Assembly: GCA_937906475.1 (NCBI GenBank)
Contig: CALCZA010000080.1
Location: 1 to 55,115 of the forward strand
DNA: 55,115 nt
Direction of reading: 5' to 3'
Origin: an uncultured bacterium
Lineage (GTDB): Bacteria > Planctomycetota > UBA1135 > UBA2386
The notes beneath the pieces are model-generated. The model was not told the origin of the DNA. It saw only the letters and a list, made by a program, of their open reading frames with translations, and did not search any database. Shown here in pieces: positions 23,571-32,402 of this stretch. Both the position numbers and the translations under genes were made by a program. Within the stretch, counting starts at the first letter, position 1. Each line of letters starts with the position of its first letter.

Positions 23571-25397
23571 ATGGCAAAGTTCAATGGCGATCGATTGCAC
23601 ATAGGTGCGGCCTTTGTGATTTCTTTCACGATGTGCATCGCGAGCCCAGGGCAACTCCTGGCTCAATCAGCGCATCCATTTGCGTCACCTGTAAGCAGTC
23701 CGCTGTTCAGTCTGTCTGCGGCAGCTGCGCTTGTTGACACTAACCGTGACGGTTGTTCCGACATTGTCGTTCCCGGCCTCTTCATGGGTGCGCGGATTAA
23801 TGCGATTGACGAGAACGGCCTCTCACTGAGCAACAACTTTCTAGGTCCGCTACTTACCCCTCTGCCGGGTGCGACTAATCTTCCCCAGATCATTGCGATG
23901 GCTGGTGGCCGTATCGATGGTGATCATCTCGAGGACCTCGTGACGGTTAGCTCGCAAGGTACGGTGCACTTTCACCGCAACTTGGGTTCTACCCAGATCG
24001 ACCAATCCAATTGGGCCACCGACGTCATTATCGACAACTTCAGTGGTGCGTATCCGGTCGCGCCTCCCTTCTCCATGTATGGCTTCCCGGTCGTCGAGAT
24101 CTTCGACTTCGATAACGATGGCTTTCAGGATGTGCTGATCGGCGGTGCCCCGATTGACAACTGGAGCGCCATGACGATGCCGGGGTTCGTGTGTATCTAT
24201 AAGGGTGACGGCTTTGGTGGCTTCACGCCGCTGCGCTACGACGTGCCTGGCGTCGTCATTGATGTTGAGATCGCGGATCTCGACAACGATGGCGTGACCG
24301 AAGGGCTTGTGGTGCTGGTTGAGACCGGTCAGGTGGGGACGTTTGCCTATAGTGTGGTGCATCTGGGCTTCAGCCCGACGCAGCTTGTGCCCATGGGCTT
24401 GAGTCAAGCGGTCGGACCCGGCCGCCTGTTGGCGCTCGAGTTGGCGGACGTTGTTGGTGACAGCAACAATGACTACATCTTTTCGCAGCTGACGGTCACC
24501 GCTGGCAGCTCAGATGCTGCGGTCTACTACTACCAAGGCGATGGCCAGGGCAACCTGAACCAGTCGGTTTGGGGAACGTTCAACTTGCCGCTCAATGTGA
24601 CTGGTAAGAGCGACCACATTACGTCGCTTCAGGTTGGCGACTTTAACCGCGATGGTCTCGACGACATTGCGATGCTGCGCGGGTATGTCCAAGTGCCGGC
24701 GACGCAGTCATTGCTGTCCGTGACCTATTCCGACAGTGAAGTGCTGGTCGCCATGGGGCCATCCTTGGCCTTGGCAGCGTTTGAGCCAATCCCTTTGGCC
24801 AGCAGTCATGTGTTTGCGGCGACGACGCACTTTGTGCTGCTTCCCTTGAATGCACAGCCAGATCAACTGCGCTGCATCGATCTGGGTGGTGACTCGTCAG
24901 CCGATTTCCTGATTGCTGGCATGCGCGCTGGTCCAAGCGGCAACGTGCCGCAGGTTGTCACGGTCAAGAACCTGACGATGCCGCAGCTTGGCGATGCTGC
25001 TCACTTGAAGGTCGGCATACCTTCTGGTGCGGTCAATACCCGGCCTGCTCGCATTGGGTTTGAAGGCGGTCGACCGGTGCCTGGCAACGATTCCTATGCG
25101 TGCACGATCCAGAACGTGCAGGGCGGTTGCTTGGTCGGACTCTTGTGGAGTCCGCAGGCGATTGCCAATCTGTTGCCGCTGGTTGGCTTCATGCTCCACA
25201 TGGGGCCACAACAGTTCGGTCACGCCAGTCTCGCATCGGGCAGTCAGTTTAGTGATGGCTTCTATAGCTACCCGCTGCCTATCCCCAATAACCCGTCGTT
25301 GGTTGGCGATGTTGGTTGCTTCCAATACTGCTACTACGACCACGTGGCGGGCGCCTTTGGCGGCACCCAGGCGACCTGTGTCTGGGTCGGCAACTGA
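23571..25397 (+). CDS. Secreted FG-GAP/VCBS-type beta-propeller protein
   Basis: This 608-residue protein starts with a signal peptide (hydrophobic IGAAFVISFTMCIASPG, cleavage probably near LLAQS). Four calcium-loop motifs of FG-GAP type are visible: DTNRDGCSD (about 57), DFDNDGFQD (about 178), DLDNDGVTE (about 236) and DFNRDGLDD (about 357). They point to an integrin-alpha-like propeller. The last 130 or so residues form a different module with several cysteines, containing PIPNNPSLVGDVGCFQYCYYD. This is related to the tail of the first protein in the window. FG-GAP proteins usually act outside the cell in adhesion or matrix binding. No enzyme domain is seen. It stands alone after a 1-kb gene-free stretch. 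Confidence 0.9.
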   Translation: MAKFNGDRLHIGAAFVISFTMCIASPGQLLAQSAHPFASPVSSPLFSLSAAAALVDTNRDGCSDIVVPGLFMGARINAIDENGLSLSNNFLGPLLTPLPGATNLPQIIAMAGGRIDGDHLEDLVTVSSQGTVHFHRNLGSTQIDQSNWATDVIIDNFSGAYPVAPPFSMYGFPVVEIFDFDNDGFQDVLIGGAPIDNWSAMTMPGFVCIYKGDGFGGFTPLRYDVPGVVIDVEIADLDNDGVTEGLVVLVETGQVGTFAYSVVHLGFSPTQLVPMGLSQAVGPGRLLALELADVVGDSNNDYIFSQLTVTAGSSDAAVYYYQGDGQGNLNQSVWGTFNLPLNVTGKSDHITSLQVGDFNRDGLDDIAMLRGYVQVPATQSLLSVTYSDSEVLVAMGPSLALAAFEPIPLASSHVFAATTHFVLLPLNAQPDQLRCIDLGGDSSADFLIAGMRAGPSGNVPQVVTVKNLTMPQLGDAAHLKVGIPSGAVNTRPARIGFEGGRPVPGNDSYACTIQNVQGGCLVGLLWSPQAIANLLPLVGFMLHMGPQQFGHASLASGSQFSDGFYSYPLPIPNNPSLVGDVGCFQYCYYDHVAGAFGGTQATCVWVGN

Positions 25398-25458
25398 ACT
25401 GACCCAGGCGCCCGCCTGATTGATGGCCTGATGGCTTGGTTTGCGTCATGCTGTCGCC

Positions 25459-25692
25459 ATGCCACACGCCGTCGCTGAACTGCTCGATCATGCATCGCAG
25501 CGTTTTGGGGCGCAGCCGCAGGGCAAGTTGTTGTTCGGTGTCAAGGTGGTTGGCTACTGCCTCGCGCTTGGCACGGCGGGCCACATACTGGCGATGCTGC
25601 CCTACAGTTTCGATGATGGCCTCAACCAGTCAGTGAGCGCGCTCCATGCCGGGCACCAACTGACGACAGCCGACCACTTGAGTGTGGTGTAA
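25459..25692 (+). CDS. Possible small protein of unknown function
   Basis: A 77-residue frame begins MPHAVAELLDHASQRFGAQ. It has mostly G/C third positions and one hydrophobic stretch (LLFGVKVVGYCLALGTAGHI). It lies 61 nt after the FG-GAP gene and 44 nt before the Nudix gene. I recognise no family, and it may be a chance frame. An overlapping minus-strand frame (25602-25874) looks less likely. Confidence 0.3.
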   Translation: MPHAVAELLDHASQRFGAQPQGKLLFGVKVVGYCLALGTAGHILAMLPYSFDDGLNQSVSALHAGHQLTTADHLSVV

Positions 25693-25736
25693 CTCGCGGG
25701 CTTGCACAAAGAAGTCTCGGTCAACCATATGAAGAC

Positions 25737-26297
25737 ATGCATCGACAACACCTGATGAACATGCTGGGACGCTATGTCGATCGGTGGCCCAAAGAATGGG
25801 CGCTGATTGACCGCTTCGTTGCGTTTGGGAAGCAGCACGAGGACTGCTTGTTGCGCACCTGCGTGCTCGGCCACATCACATCTTCGGCGTGGATCCTCTC
25901 GCCGAAGGGCGACGCCGTGTTGTTAACCCACCACAAGAAGCTTGGCCGTTGGTTGCAGCTAGGTGGTCACGTGGACGGTGAGTCGCAGATTGAGCAGGCG
26001 TGCTTGCGCGAGGCGCAGGAAGAATCCGGCATGCAGGCCTTCACGTTTGTGCCGTGGTTCGGTGAAGAACTGGTGCCGCTCGACCTTGACGTGCACGAGA
26101 TTCCAGCGCGTAAGAACGAACCGCTGCATGAGCACTGGGATGTTCGCTTTCTACTTCGTGCCGCAGCAGATCAAGAACTGGTGATGTCAGATGAATCCAA
26201 CCAATTGCAGTGGGTGCCGGTTACGAATCTAGCAGAGTTCACCGATGAGGAGAGCGTCCTGCGCCTTCACCGGAAGGCCCTCGAAGTGCAACAATAG
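25737..26297 (+). CDS. Nudix hydrolase
   Basis: This 186-residue protein is a single Nudix domain. The catalytic box reads GGHVDGESQIEQAC followed by LREAQEESGM at about residues 76-99. The REAQEESG core that binds the metal is intact. The first half has Ser where the general consensus has Glu, a variant common in the subgroup with GGHxDGD/ES. Nudix enzymes split nucleoside diphosphates linked to another group; the substrate cannot be read from the sequence. The C-terminal part (LQWVPVTNLAEFTDEESVLR) is the usual helical end. It is probably cytoplasmic. It ends 4 nt before the next gene, so the two may be co-transcribed. Confidence 0.92.
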   Translation: MHRQHLMNMLGRYVDRWPKEWALIDRFVAFGKQHEDCLLRTCVLGHITSSAWILSPKGDAVLLTHHKKLGRWLQLGGHVDGESQIEQACLREAQEESGMQAFTFVPWFGEELVPLDLDVHEIPARKNEPLHEHWDVRFLLRAAADQELVMSDESNQLQWVPVTNLAEFTDEESVLRLHRKALEVQQ

Positions 26298-26301
26298 CGA
26301 C

Positions 26302-27279
26302 ATGGTGGATTCCTCCAGCGGCCAGCCTCAACCAGATCCGACCGCAGCGAGTTCTTCGTCGGTTGTAGCTGCCGCAACGCCGGCACCGCGCGCCAGGCGG
26401 CGACGTCGGCCGTTGAGGCTGTTGATAGCGGCTGGGATTCTTTGGGCGGTTGGTCAGGGCTTTGGTTGGTTTGGCTCTGGACCCAGTGGCGAGAAGGGGG
26501 ATGGCGATGGTCTCGGGCGGGGGGCGACGCAGGCAGCGCTTGCAGGCGACGGGCTTCGACGTGACGACGGGCCGAAGTCGCCGAAGTCCAACCCACAACC
26601 CGGTGCCGGCGTGTCTGCCGATCGTTTCGCCAGTTTGATGTCGTTGCTCGAAAGCCACTTGTCAGCGGCAGAATTGGGCAGTGCTTCCGGAACTTTGCAG
26701 CGTTTGCTCAGGCGACCTTTGTCCGACGCACAGCGCGAACGAGTTGCGGCCCTCGAGGCACGTTTGCTGCCGTTGAAGAAGGCCTGTGCAGCGCGCATCC
26801 TAGAGTTCGTGCAAAGCGGCGAGGTGTTGGCTGCAGATCGCGAGGCGGCGCAGTTGGTGGCCGGCGGAGTGTGGCGGGCCACGGAACTGCTGGCTGCAGT
26901 TCCGAAATTGACCTTGGCCAGCAACTGGCAGAGTTCGATTGATGCCAAGGCGGCAGCGGTGCCTTTACCGGCGCCACTGATGCGCAATCGCCAGGTGCGC
27001 GTTCGTTTTCGCGATCAACTGCGCGTCGGGGTTGTTGCGAGCAGCAACCGAGATGAAGTGACCGTGCGTTTGGTGAGTGGCGGCAATCAGACGTTTCCAA
27101 CCGTGAAGTATGTGTCGTGTGAGCCGGCAAATTCAACTTCGAGTGAAGCCGTGGAGATGGGCCTTGCCGCCGTGCACGCGGGATTGCCACGGCTGGCGCG
27201 GCTGTGGATGTTGCGCGTTCACTTACTCCAGGACGAACTGACACCGCGCGGTAATCAGTTGCTCGATGTGCTGCGCTAG
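26302..27279 (+). CDS. Membrane-anchored protein of unknown function
   Basis: I chose the ATG at 26302, just after the Nudix stop, over an upstream frame inside that gene; this gives 325 residues. The N-terminus is Ser/Ala/Pro-rich, followed by a strongly basic ARRRRRPLR and one transmembrane segment (LLIAAGILWAVGQGFGWFG, about 36-54). This fits a cytoplasmic tail and an exported body. After a low-complexity linker come helices (about 110-225) and a small beta-rich part (VRVRFRDQLRVGVVASSNRDEVTVRL, split here as two strands) resembling an SH3-like fold. The last 50 residues are helical. No family was recognised. It is convergent with the NhaC-type gene with only 23 nt between the stops. Confidence 0.8.
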   Translation: MVDSSSGQPQPDPTAASSSSVVAAATPAPRARRRRRPLRLLIAAGILWAVGQGFGWFGSGPSGEKGDGDGLGRGATQAALAGDGLRRDDGPKSPKSNPQPGAGVSADRFASLMSLLESHLSAAELGSASGTLQRLLRRPLSDAQRERVAALEARLLPLKKACAARILEFVQSGEVLAADREAAQLVAGGVWRATELLAAVPKLTLASNWQSSIDAKAAAVPLPAPLMRNRQVRVRFRDQLRVGVVASSNRDEVTVRLVSGGNQTFPTVKYVSCEPANSTSSEAVEMGLAAVHAGLPRLARLWMLRVHLLQDELTPRGNQLLDVLR

Positions 27280-27302
27280 GCGAGTCGCTGCACAAACCGA
27301 TG

Positions 27303-29429
27303 TTACTTGCTGGGTTGTTGTGTCGGTGCCGCGTCGCCGCTCGCCGCCTGTGCGCCATTGAGGGGATGTGAAGGGTTGCGCCCGAGCAGCATCAACATTG
27401 CGGCCATGAACAAGAGCCCAGCAGCCATGCTGATCGGCCAGATGGATGGGCCGAACCACAGGATCGGCAGGTAACCGCAGACGGCGCTCGCCGTCATCGC
27501 CAGCAACGCGTATGGCAGTTGCGTCGTGACGTGTGCCAACAGGTCGCACTGCGAGCCCAGGGAACTCAATACGGTGGTGTCACTGATGGGCGAGCAGTGA
27601 TCGCCGAAGATTGCGCCTTCGAGCACGGCGCCGATCGAGACAAGCATCAGTGCGGTGCCGCCGATTGCGGGACTGCCGCCGAAGGCCGCGTCGGTGCCCA
27701 ATTGGTGCGCGAGCACGACGACGTTCGGTAGCAGGATTGCCATCGTGCCGAAGCTAGTGCCGGTGGCGAAGGCGATGGCACCGGCGACCATAAACAGCAG
27801 GATCGGCAGGGCTGCGGCGGTCATGGCTTCGCGCGCCGCCGCCGTCAGGTAGAAACTGGTGCCGAGGTCGCGACAGATGTGGCCGAGGCTCCATGCCAAG
27901 AACAGGATGCCGAACGCCATATAGAGGGCGCGTGTCGACAGCAGTGACGTAAGCAATGTCGTGCGCAGCGGCATCAGGCGTTGTGCTTGCGTCAGTAGAA
28001 TCGCGGTGATCCAGGCGCTTGCGGATGCGTAGAGCAAGGCGACGTCACTCTGGGCGTTCGCCAACACTTCACGCAACCACGACCCGAACGGCAACGCCAT
28101 CGAATCGGGGTTCTGCGCGACCGCGCTCCAGCCTTGCCAGAACATCATTGCCGCCGTGCCAAGCACGAGCACGGCGAGCGGGATTAGCGCGTTGCGGGCG
28201 CGCCGCGGTGTGTTTGCGTCCGGGTTGGCGACGCGTTCGTCAACGGCGGCCATCGGCTTGTGGCCGGGAGCGAGCGGTTGGTTGAGATGGCGTGCGCGTT
28301 GTTCGGCACGCAACATCGGGCCGAAGTCGCGGCGCATCACGATGACCAGCACGACCAGCGCCAACGCGAACCACGAGTAGAAGCGGAACGGCAGCGACTC
28401 TAGGAATACCGAGAACGCATCCGTCTCCACGTAGGGTGTGCCGTCGGGCTTGGTCACCATCGTCAACGGCGTGCGATACTGCGACATCTCGTAGACGACC
28501 CAAGTTGAGAACACCGATAGCCCGGCAATTGGCGCCGCCGTCGAGTCTACGATGTAGGCCAATTTCTCACGGGCGACGCGCACGCTGTCGGTGAGCGGTC
28601 GCATCGTGGTGCCGACCAGCAGGCAGTTGGTGTAGTCGTCGAAGAAGACCGCGGTGCCCGACGCGGCCGTGCATAGTTGTGCCGAGGTCGGTCCGCGCAC
28701 GATGCGCTGCAGTCGTAGCACCAAGCCGTGCACGCCGCCGTTCCTGGTGATGACCCCGACGGTCATGAATAAGAAAACGACGAACGCGGTGATGCGGATG
28801 TAGAAGTCTTCGCAGAGTGATCGCCGCCACAACGCCTCGCCGAAGAAGTGCGCCGTGCCATCGATGAGTATGCTGACGGCGCCGGGGGTGACGCCAAGTT
28901 GCGACGTGCCAACGAACGCTAGAGCTCCGGCGAGTCCACCGCACAACAGTCCGATTAGGACCTTCTGGGTTAGCACCGCGAGGATAATCGCGAGCAACGC
29001 AGGTAGTAGGCTCCAGCGACTAGGGAACGCTCGTTCTAGCCGGCTCTCGGTGCCATCGGGCAGCGCTAGGCTGGCGCGGACGCCTTCGCTGCCGACGTGG
29101 ACGACCAGCATGAGTTGCGGCTGTATTGCGACCTTCTCACGATCGGTATTGACCATCGCCCACTCTTCACCGAGTCGCTCCAGTTCGGCGCTGCGTCGCT
29201 GTTGCTCGACGGGGTCTGTGATCGGCGGGCTGTTCTGCAGTTGCACACTGAGCAGCGCCGGTCCTTGTTCGTCATGCCACTGCTGTAGTGGCGAGTCTTG
29301 ACCCAGCAGCCATTCGCGCACCAGCAGGTAGCTGAGATAGGGCTTGCCGTGCTCTTCGTCGGGCGAAGGCACTGCCACGAACGCCACCATGAAGATAGCA
29401 GCAATCAGAAACCGGAAGCGGCCGCGCAT
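27303..29429 (-). CDS. NhaC-type Na+/H+ antiporter family membrane protein
   Basis: This 708-residue protein has a signal or first membrane helix (FLIAAIFMVAFVAVP), about 110 residues probably outside the membrane, then a polytopic part beginning at about 137 with SLLPALLAIILAVLTQKVLI. That phrase and later segments (FFDDYTNCLLVGTTMRPLTD, FATGTSFGTMAILLPNVV, GAIFGDHCSPISDTTVLSS) are hallmarks of the NhaC/arsenite-permease-like antiporter group. Acidic and polar membrane residues such as FFDDYTN and GDHCSPISD are the expected ion site. NhaC is usually 450-500 residues; the extra length is the N-terminal exported domain and a cytoplasmic loop near 375-405. It exchanges Na+ for H+ across the inner membrane; related proteins exchange organic acids, so the substrate is not certain. 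It is divergent from the permease gene. Confidence 0.88.
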   Translation of the reverse strand: MRGRFRFLIAAIFMVAFVAVPSPDEEHGKPYLSYLLVREWLLGQDSPLQQWHDEQGPALLSVQLQNSPPITDPVEQQRRSAELERLGEEWAMVNTDREKVAIQPQLMLVVHVGSEGVRASLALPDGTESRLERAFPSRWSLLPALLAIILAVLTQKVLIGLLCGGLAGALAFVGTSQLGVTPGAVSILIDGTAHFFGEALWRRSLCEDFYIRITAFVVFLFMTVGVITRNGGVHGLVLRLQRIVRGPTSAQLCTAASGTAVFFDDYTNCLLVGTTMRPLTDSVRVAREKLAYIVDSTAAPIAGLSVFSTWVVYEMSQYRTPLTMVTKPDGTPYVETDAFSVFLESLPFRFYSWFALALVVLVIVMRRDFGPMLRAEQRARHLNQPLAPGHKPMAAVDERVANPDANTPRRARNALIPLAVLVLGTAAMMFWQGWSAVAQNPDSMALPFGSWLREVLANAQSDVALLYASASAWITAILLTQAQRLMPLRTTLLTSLLSTRALYMAFGILFLAWSLGHICRDLGTSFYLTAAAREAMTAAALPILLFMVAGAIAFATGTSFGTMAILLPNVVVLAHQLGTDAAFGGSPAIGGTALMLVSIGAVLEGAIFGDHCSPISDTTVLSSLGSQCDLLAHVTTQLPYALLAMTASAVCGYLPILWFGPSIWPISMAAGLLFMAAMLMLLGRNPSHPLNGAQAASGDAAPTQQPSK

Positions 29430-29495
29430 ATGTAGCTAAGGGCTCAGAGGTTTTGGCGCGGTAGTCGCGCGCCGATTGGGATAGCTTCGCCGTTC

Positions 29496-30890
29496 ATGGA
29501 GTCCGGTCAACTGCAACGACGTCTAGGTCTTACTTCTGCGGTCACAATCACGGTCGGCGCCGTGATCGGGTCCGGCATTTTTCTCAAGCCGCTGAGCGTA
29601 GCGCAGGCCCTGCCGTCAGAGTCGGCGATCTACATGATGTGGGCTGGACTGGGCCTGGTCTGCTTGTTTGGTGCGTTTGCGTATGCCGAACTGGGCGCGA
29701 TGTTCCCAGAGGCAGGGGGCCAATACGCGTTCCTGCGCGAGGGCTGGGGTCGCTGCGTCAGTTTTCTGTACGGCTGGACGTTCTTCTGGGTCATCAACGC
29801 CGGCACGATCGCGGCGCTGGCTCTGGGCTTCTCCGAGAACTTGCTACCGGTGTTTGGCCTGCAGGGAACGGACACACTTCCCAACGGGGATCAGGAGGCG
29901 TCGGCGGCGCTGCTGATGTTGGCGGTGGCCATGATCCTGGTGTTGGCGTTGGTCAACCACTTTGGGGTGGTGCTCGGTGCCATTGTGCAGAACGTGACGA
30001 CGTTCGCCAAAGTCGGCGCGCTGGGCATGATCGTGATTGGTGGCTTCCTCGCCGTCGGCGGTGATACCAGTCCGGCCGTCGTGATTGCGCCGGCTACCGG
30101 CGACGCGCCAGAGTGGCGTATGGCTGGCATCGTCGCTGCATTCATGGGCATCTTCTGGGCCTATGAAGGCTGGTATCAGATGCCATTCAACGCTGCTGAA
30201 TTGAAGCGGCCCGAGCGCAATCTGCCGCTCGGCCTAGTCGGCGGCATGGTCATCTTGATCGTCGTCTACCTGTTTGTGAATTGGACCTACATGCGGGTCG
30301 TGCCGTTTGAAGAAATGCGCGCGATGGCGCCGGACACGCCGAACACGCACGTCGCTACGCTGGCCGTGTCGCGGATCTTCTCACCGGAGATCGGCGGCTA
30401 CCTGACGTTGTTCATGGCGATCTCGATCTTCGGTGCTGCGAACCCGAACATGCTGTCGTCACCGCGCGCGTTCTATGCAATGGGTCAGGACGGCCTCGCG
30501 CCCCAAGCATTGTCGCGGGTCAGCAAGCGCTGGGGGACCCCGGTCGTTGCGATTTGGGTGCAGGCCTTAGTCGGTATCATTCTGGTGCTGTGGCTCAAGG
30601 GCTTCCACGACGTGACGGCCTTCGTTGTGTTTGCGGCATTCCTTTTCTATGCATTGACGGTCGCAGCGGTGTATCGGCTGCGCAAGAGCATGCCGGATGC
30701 CGATCGGCCCTACCGCTGCACCGGCTACCCGTTCACGCCGGCGCTGTTCATCCTGGTTGCGGTCGGGTTCATTGTCGCTGTTCTGCAGGACGAGGCGGAG
30801 GTCTGGAATGCCCTGATCGGCCTTGCCATCGTCGGTGCAGGCGTGCCGTACTACCTGTGGTGGCAGCGGGCTTATCCAGCTTCCGAGTAG
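29496..30890 (+). CDS. APC-superfamily amino-acid permease (LAT/SteT-like)
   Basis: This 464-residue protein has about twelve hydrophobic segments. The first helix carries the APC substrate-binding motif TVGAVIGSGIFLKP (residues 19-32). The second and third segments contain FGAFAYAELGAMFPEAGGQY, the conserved acidic and GG region of the LAT-type (L-amino-acid exchanger) branch. The middle has FWAYEGWYQMPFNAAELKRP, also typical of LAT/SteT transporters, which exchange neutral amino acids such as serine and threonine. The ending (RLRKSMPDADRPYRCTGYP) is the usual cytoplasmic link before the last two helices. The start is an ATG 66 nt from the divergent antiporter start. The exact amino acid cannot be inferred. 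Confidence 0.92.
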   Translation: MESGQLQRRLGLTSAVTITVGAVIGSGIFLKPLSVAQALPSESAIYMMWAGLGLVCLFGAFAYAELGAMFPEAGGQYAFLREGWGRCVSFLYGWTFFWVINAGTIAALALGFSENLLPVFGLQGTDTLPNGDQEASAALLMLAVAMILVLALVNHFGVVLGAIVQNVTTFAKVGALGMIVIGGFLAVGGDTSPAVVIAPATGDAPEWRMAGIVAAFMGIFWAYEGWYQMPFNAAELKRPERNLPLGLVGGMVILIVVYLFVNWTYMRVVPFEEMRAMAPDTPNTHVATLAVSRIFSPEIGGYLTLFMAISIFGAANPNMLSSPRAFYAMGQDGLAPQALSRVSKRWGTPVVAIWVQALVGIILVLWLKGFHDVTAFVVFAAFLFYALTVAAVYRLRKSMPDADRPYRCTGYPFTPALFILVAVGFIVAVLQDEAEVWNALIGLAIVGAGVPYYLWWQRAYPASE

Positions 30891-30933
30891 ATCACTAGTG
30901 AGCCGCGCCCAAGAGTGCTAGACTGACGATCTG

Positions 30934-31509
30934 ATGAGTACCTTGCAGTTCGCCCTCTTCTTTGCAGCCCTTCTGGTGGGCTACGTGCTCGTGCATGTGC
31001 GCATGATTCGGTTCGAAGAGTATCTTCAAAAGCTGTCCGGTATCGGCTCGATCGATGATCGCCTGCGCAGTCTTGACGAGCGTGTCAAGCAGATCGCTGA
31101 GAAGTCTGGCAAGGCCAACTTCGACCGTTTCACCGCTCAGCTCGATAGGCTGCACGAGGATCTTGAAGATCTGCGCGAAGCGACGATTGAGGTTCGTAGT
31201 GCCGTCGTGCAGATCCCGTCGGCGTCAGTGGTCGCGGCAAGCGGCATGGATGGCTCCTCTGATGGCGGCGTGGCGCATTCGAAATCCGCGGCGACTCGCA
31301 TCGTCGCGATGATTGAGATCCGCCTGCTGCAACTCGGCTACCACAACATACGTTTGCTGGGTGACCTCAGCGATGTGCAGATGGCTGACGAGATCGAGGT
31401 GCATGTCGAAGGCGAACGCAACGGCATGCCGTTCAAGGGCCGTGTGCTCGTGCGCAACGGTTCGGTGCACGACGTGAACGTGCAGTCGGTCGCGCAGGCG
31501 TTCCCGTAA
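30934..31509 (+). CDS. Small membrane-anchored coiled-coil protein of unknown function
   Basis: This 191-residue protein begins with one transmembrane helix (LQFALFFAALLVGYVLVHV, residues 4-22). A heptad-like coiled coil runs to about residue 90 (DDRLRSLDERVKQIAEKSGK, LDRLHEDLEDLREATIEV). After a Ser/Gly linker, a compact alpha/beta end of about 70 residues follows (ATRIVAMIEIRLLQLGYHNI, VQMADEIEVHVEGERNGMPF). I do not recognise the family. It starts 43 nt after the permease and may share its transcript. It is followed by a cluster of hairpins. A structural or signalling role at the inner membrane is conceivable but unsupported. Confidence 0.8.
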   Translation: MSTLQFALFFAALLVGYVLVHVRMIRFEEYLQKLSGIGSIDDRLRSLDERVKQIAEKSGKANFDRFTAQLDRLHEDLEDLREATIEVRSAVVQIPSASVVAASGMDGSSDGGVAHSKSAATRIVAMIEIRLLQLGYHNIRLLGDLSDVQMADEIEVHVEGERNGMPFKGRVLVRNGSVHDVNVQSVAQAFP

Positions 31510-31527
31510 GCTGTTGTGTAGGCTTTC

Positions 31528-31625
31528 CGGCGTGCACTCTGGAATGCACGCCGAAGGCGTTACGCGCCCTCACTGCAGGCTATAGCCTGCGTAGCTTGAG
31601 GCGCATTGCGCGGGGCTATTCCCGC
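31528..31625. repeat. Cluster of three inverted repeats between convergent genes
   Basis: First, cggcgtgca (31528-31536) pairs with tgcacgccg (31545-31553), a 9-bp stem. Second, a perfect 16-bp palindrome gcaggctatagcctgc (31575-31590) sits inside a longer fold, where gcgcc (31564-31568) pairs with ggcgc (31600-31604). Third, gcggg (31610-31614) pairs with cccgc (31621-31625). All lie between the stops at 31509 (+) and 31630 (-). A bidirectional termination zone is the simplest reading. Confidence 0.6.
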
Positions 31626-31629
31626 TGCG

Positions 31630-32382
31630 CTACTTGCGGGCGAGTCGCTTCGCAACACGGGGTGCGAGTTTCTCCAACACCGGCCACGGTGCGTCTGAGT
31701 CGAGCGCATCGCACAGGTCGTCGTGACCCAGTTTGCGCAGCATGCGCTGCACGAAGTAGCGCTCACGCGCCCAGCGACTCTTGCCCGGCAAGCCGAACTT
31801 CTGCTCGTCACCGCGGCCAGTCGGCGTTCCAGCACGCACGATCGCGGCGAGGAATTGCGGTGAGTGTTCGCGTTCGCCATGCCTTGCCAGGCTGCATGCC
31901 GCCGCTACACGTAGCGATGCGTCACTGTGGCGGTCCTGCATGCACTTCAGCAATGCCGCGTCGTCTTTGCCTGCCGGTAGGTCGCCGAGCGCGAGTGCCG
32001 CCTCGACGGCGAGCGGCGCGCGTTCGTTGACGAGTTGCTGGCACAATTTGATGGCGTCCTTGCCGCCGATGCGACCAAGTGCTGCCAGCGTGGCTTGGCT
32101 ACCGGGCGCGGCCGGCGCGTTCTCGAAAGCTACAATCAGATAGGGTTCGGCGGCCGCGCCCCCTGCGTATATCGGTGGCAGTTGTTCTGGCCACAGGTGC
32201 GGCGGCGATCTGTGTAGGTCTTGGCACCGTTTCTCGAGAGTAGCCTGCGCCGCCGCTACTGGCGTCCCATTGCCCGTTTCACTCACGTGATTCGGCTCCT
32301 GTTGGGTAGTCGAGCAAGCCGCTACCAGCAACAACCCGGTGCCAGTCAGGCCGGACGCCAATCGATTGCATCGCATGAACAT
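31630..32382 (-). CDS. Lipoprotein with HEAT-type helical repeats
   Basis: This 250-residue protein has a lipoprotein signal ending in LLVAAC, with lipidated Cys23. The Ser at the next position favours outer-membrane sorting if the E. coli rule applies. The body has paired helices of HEAT type (SQATLAALGRIGGKDAIKLC, PLAVEAALALGDLPAGKDDA, SLRVAAACSLARHGEREHSP), as in many planctomycete proteins. Such repeats mediate protein contacts, and no catalytic residues are evident. It lies 20 nt downstream of the pseudouridine synthase gene and is probably co-transcribed with it. Confidence 0.85.
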   Translation of the reverse strand: MFMRCNRLASGLTGTGLLLVAACSTTQQEPNHVSETGNGTPVAAAQATLEKRCQDLHRSPPHLWPEQLPPIYAGGAAAEPYLIVAFENAPAAPGSQATLAALGRIGGKDAIKLCQQLVNERAPLAVEAALALGDLPAGKDDAALLKCMQDRHSDASLRVAAACSLARHGEREHSPQFLAAIVRAGTPTGRGDEQKFGLPGKSRWARERYFVQRMLRKLGHDDLCDALDSDAPWPVLEKLAPRVAKRLARK

Positions 32383-32402
32383 TATCGTGCCAGGGATCCG
32401 CG

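Noticed and set aside
25602-25874. Minus-strand frame across the Nudix gene start
   Set aside because: It overlaps the well-supported Nudix gene and has no motif.
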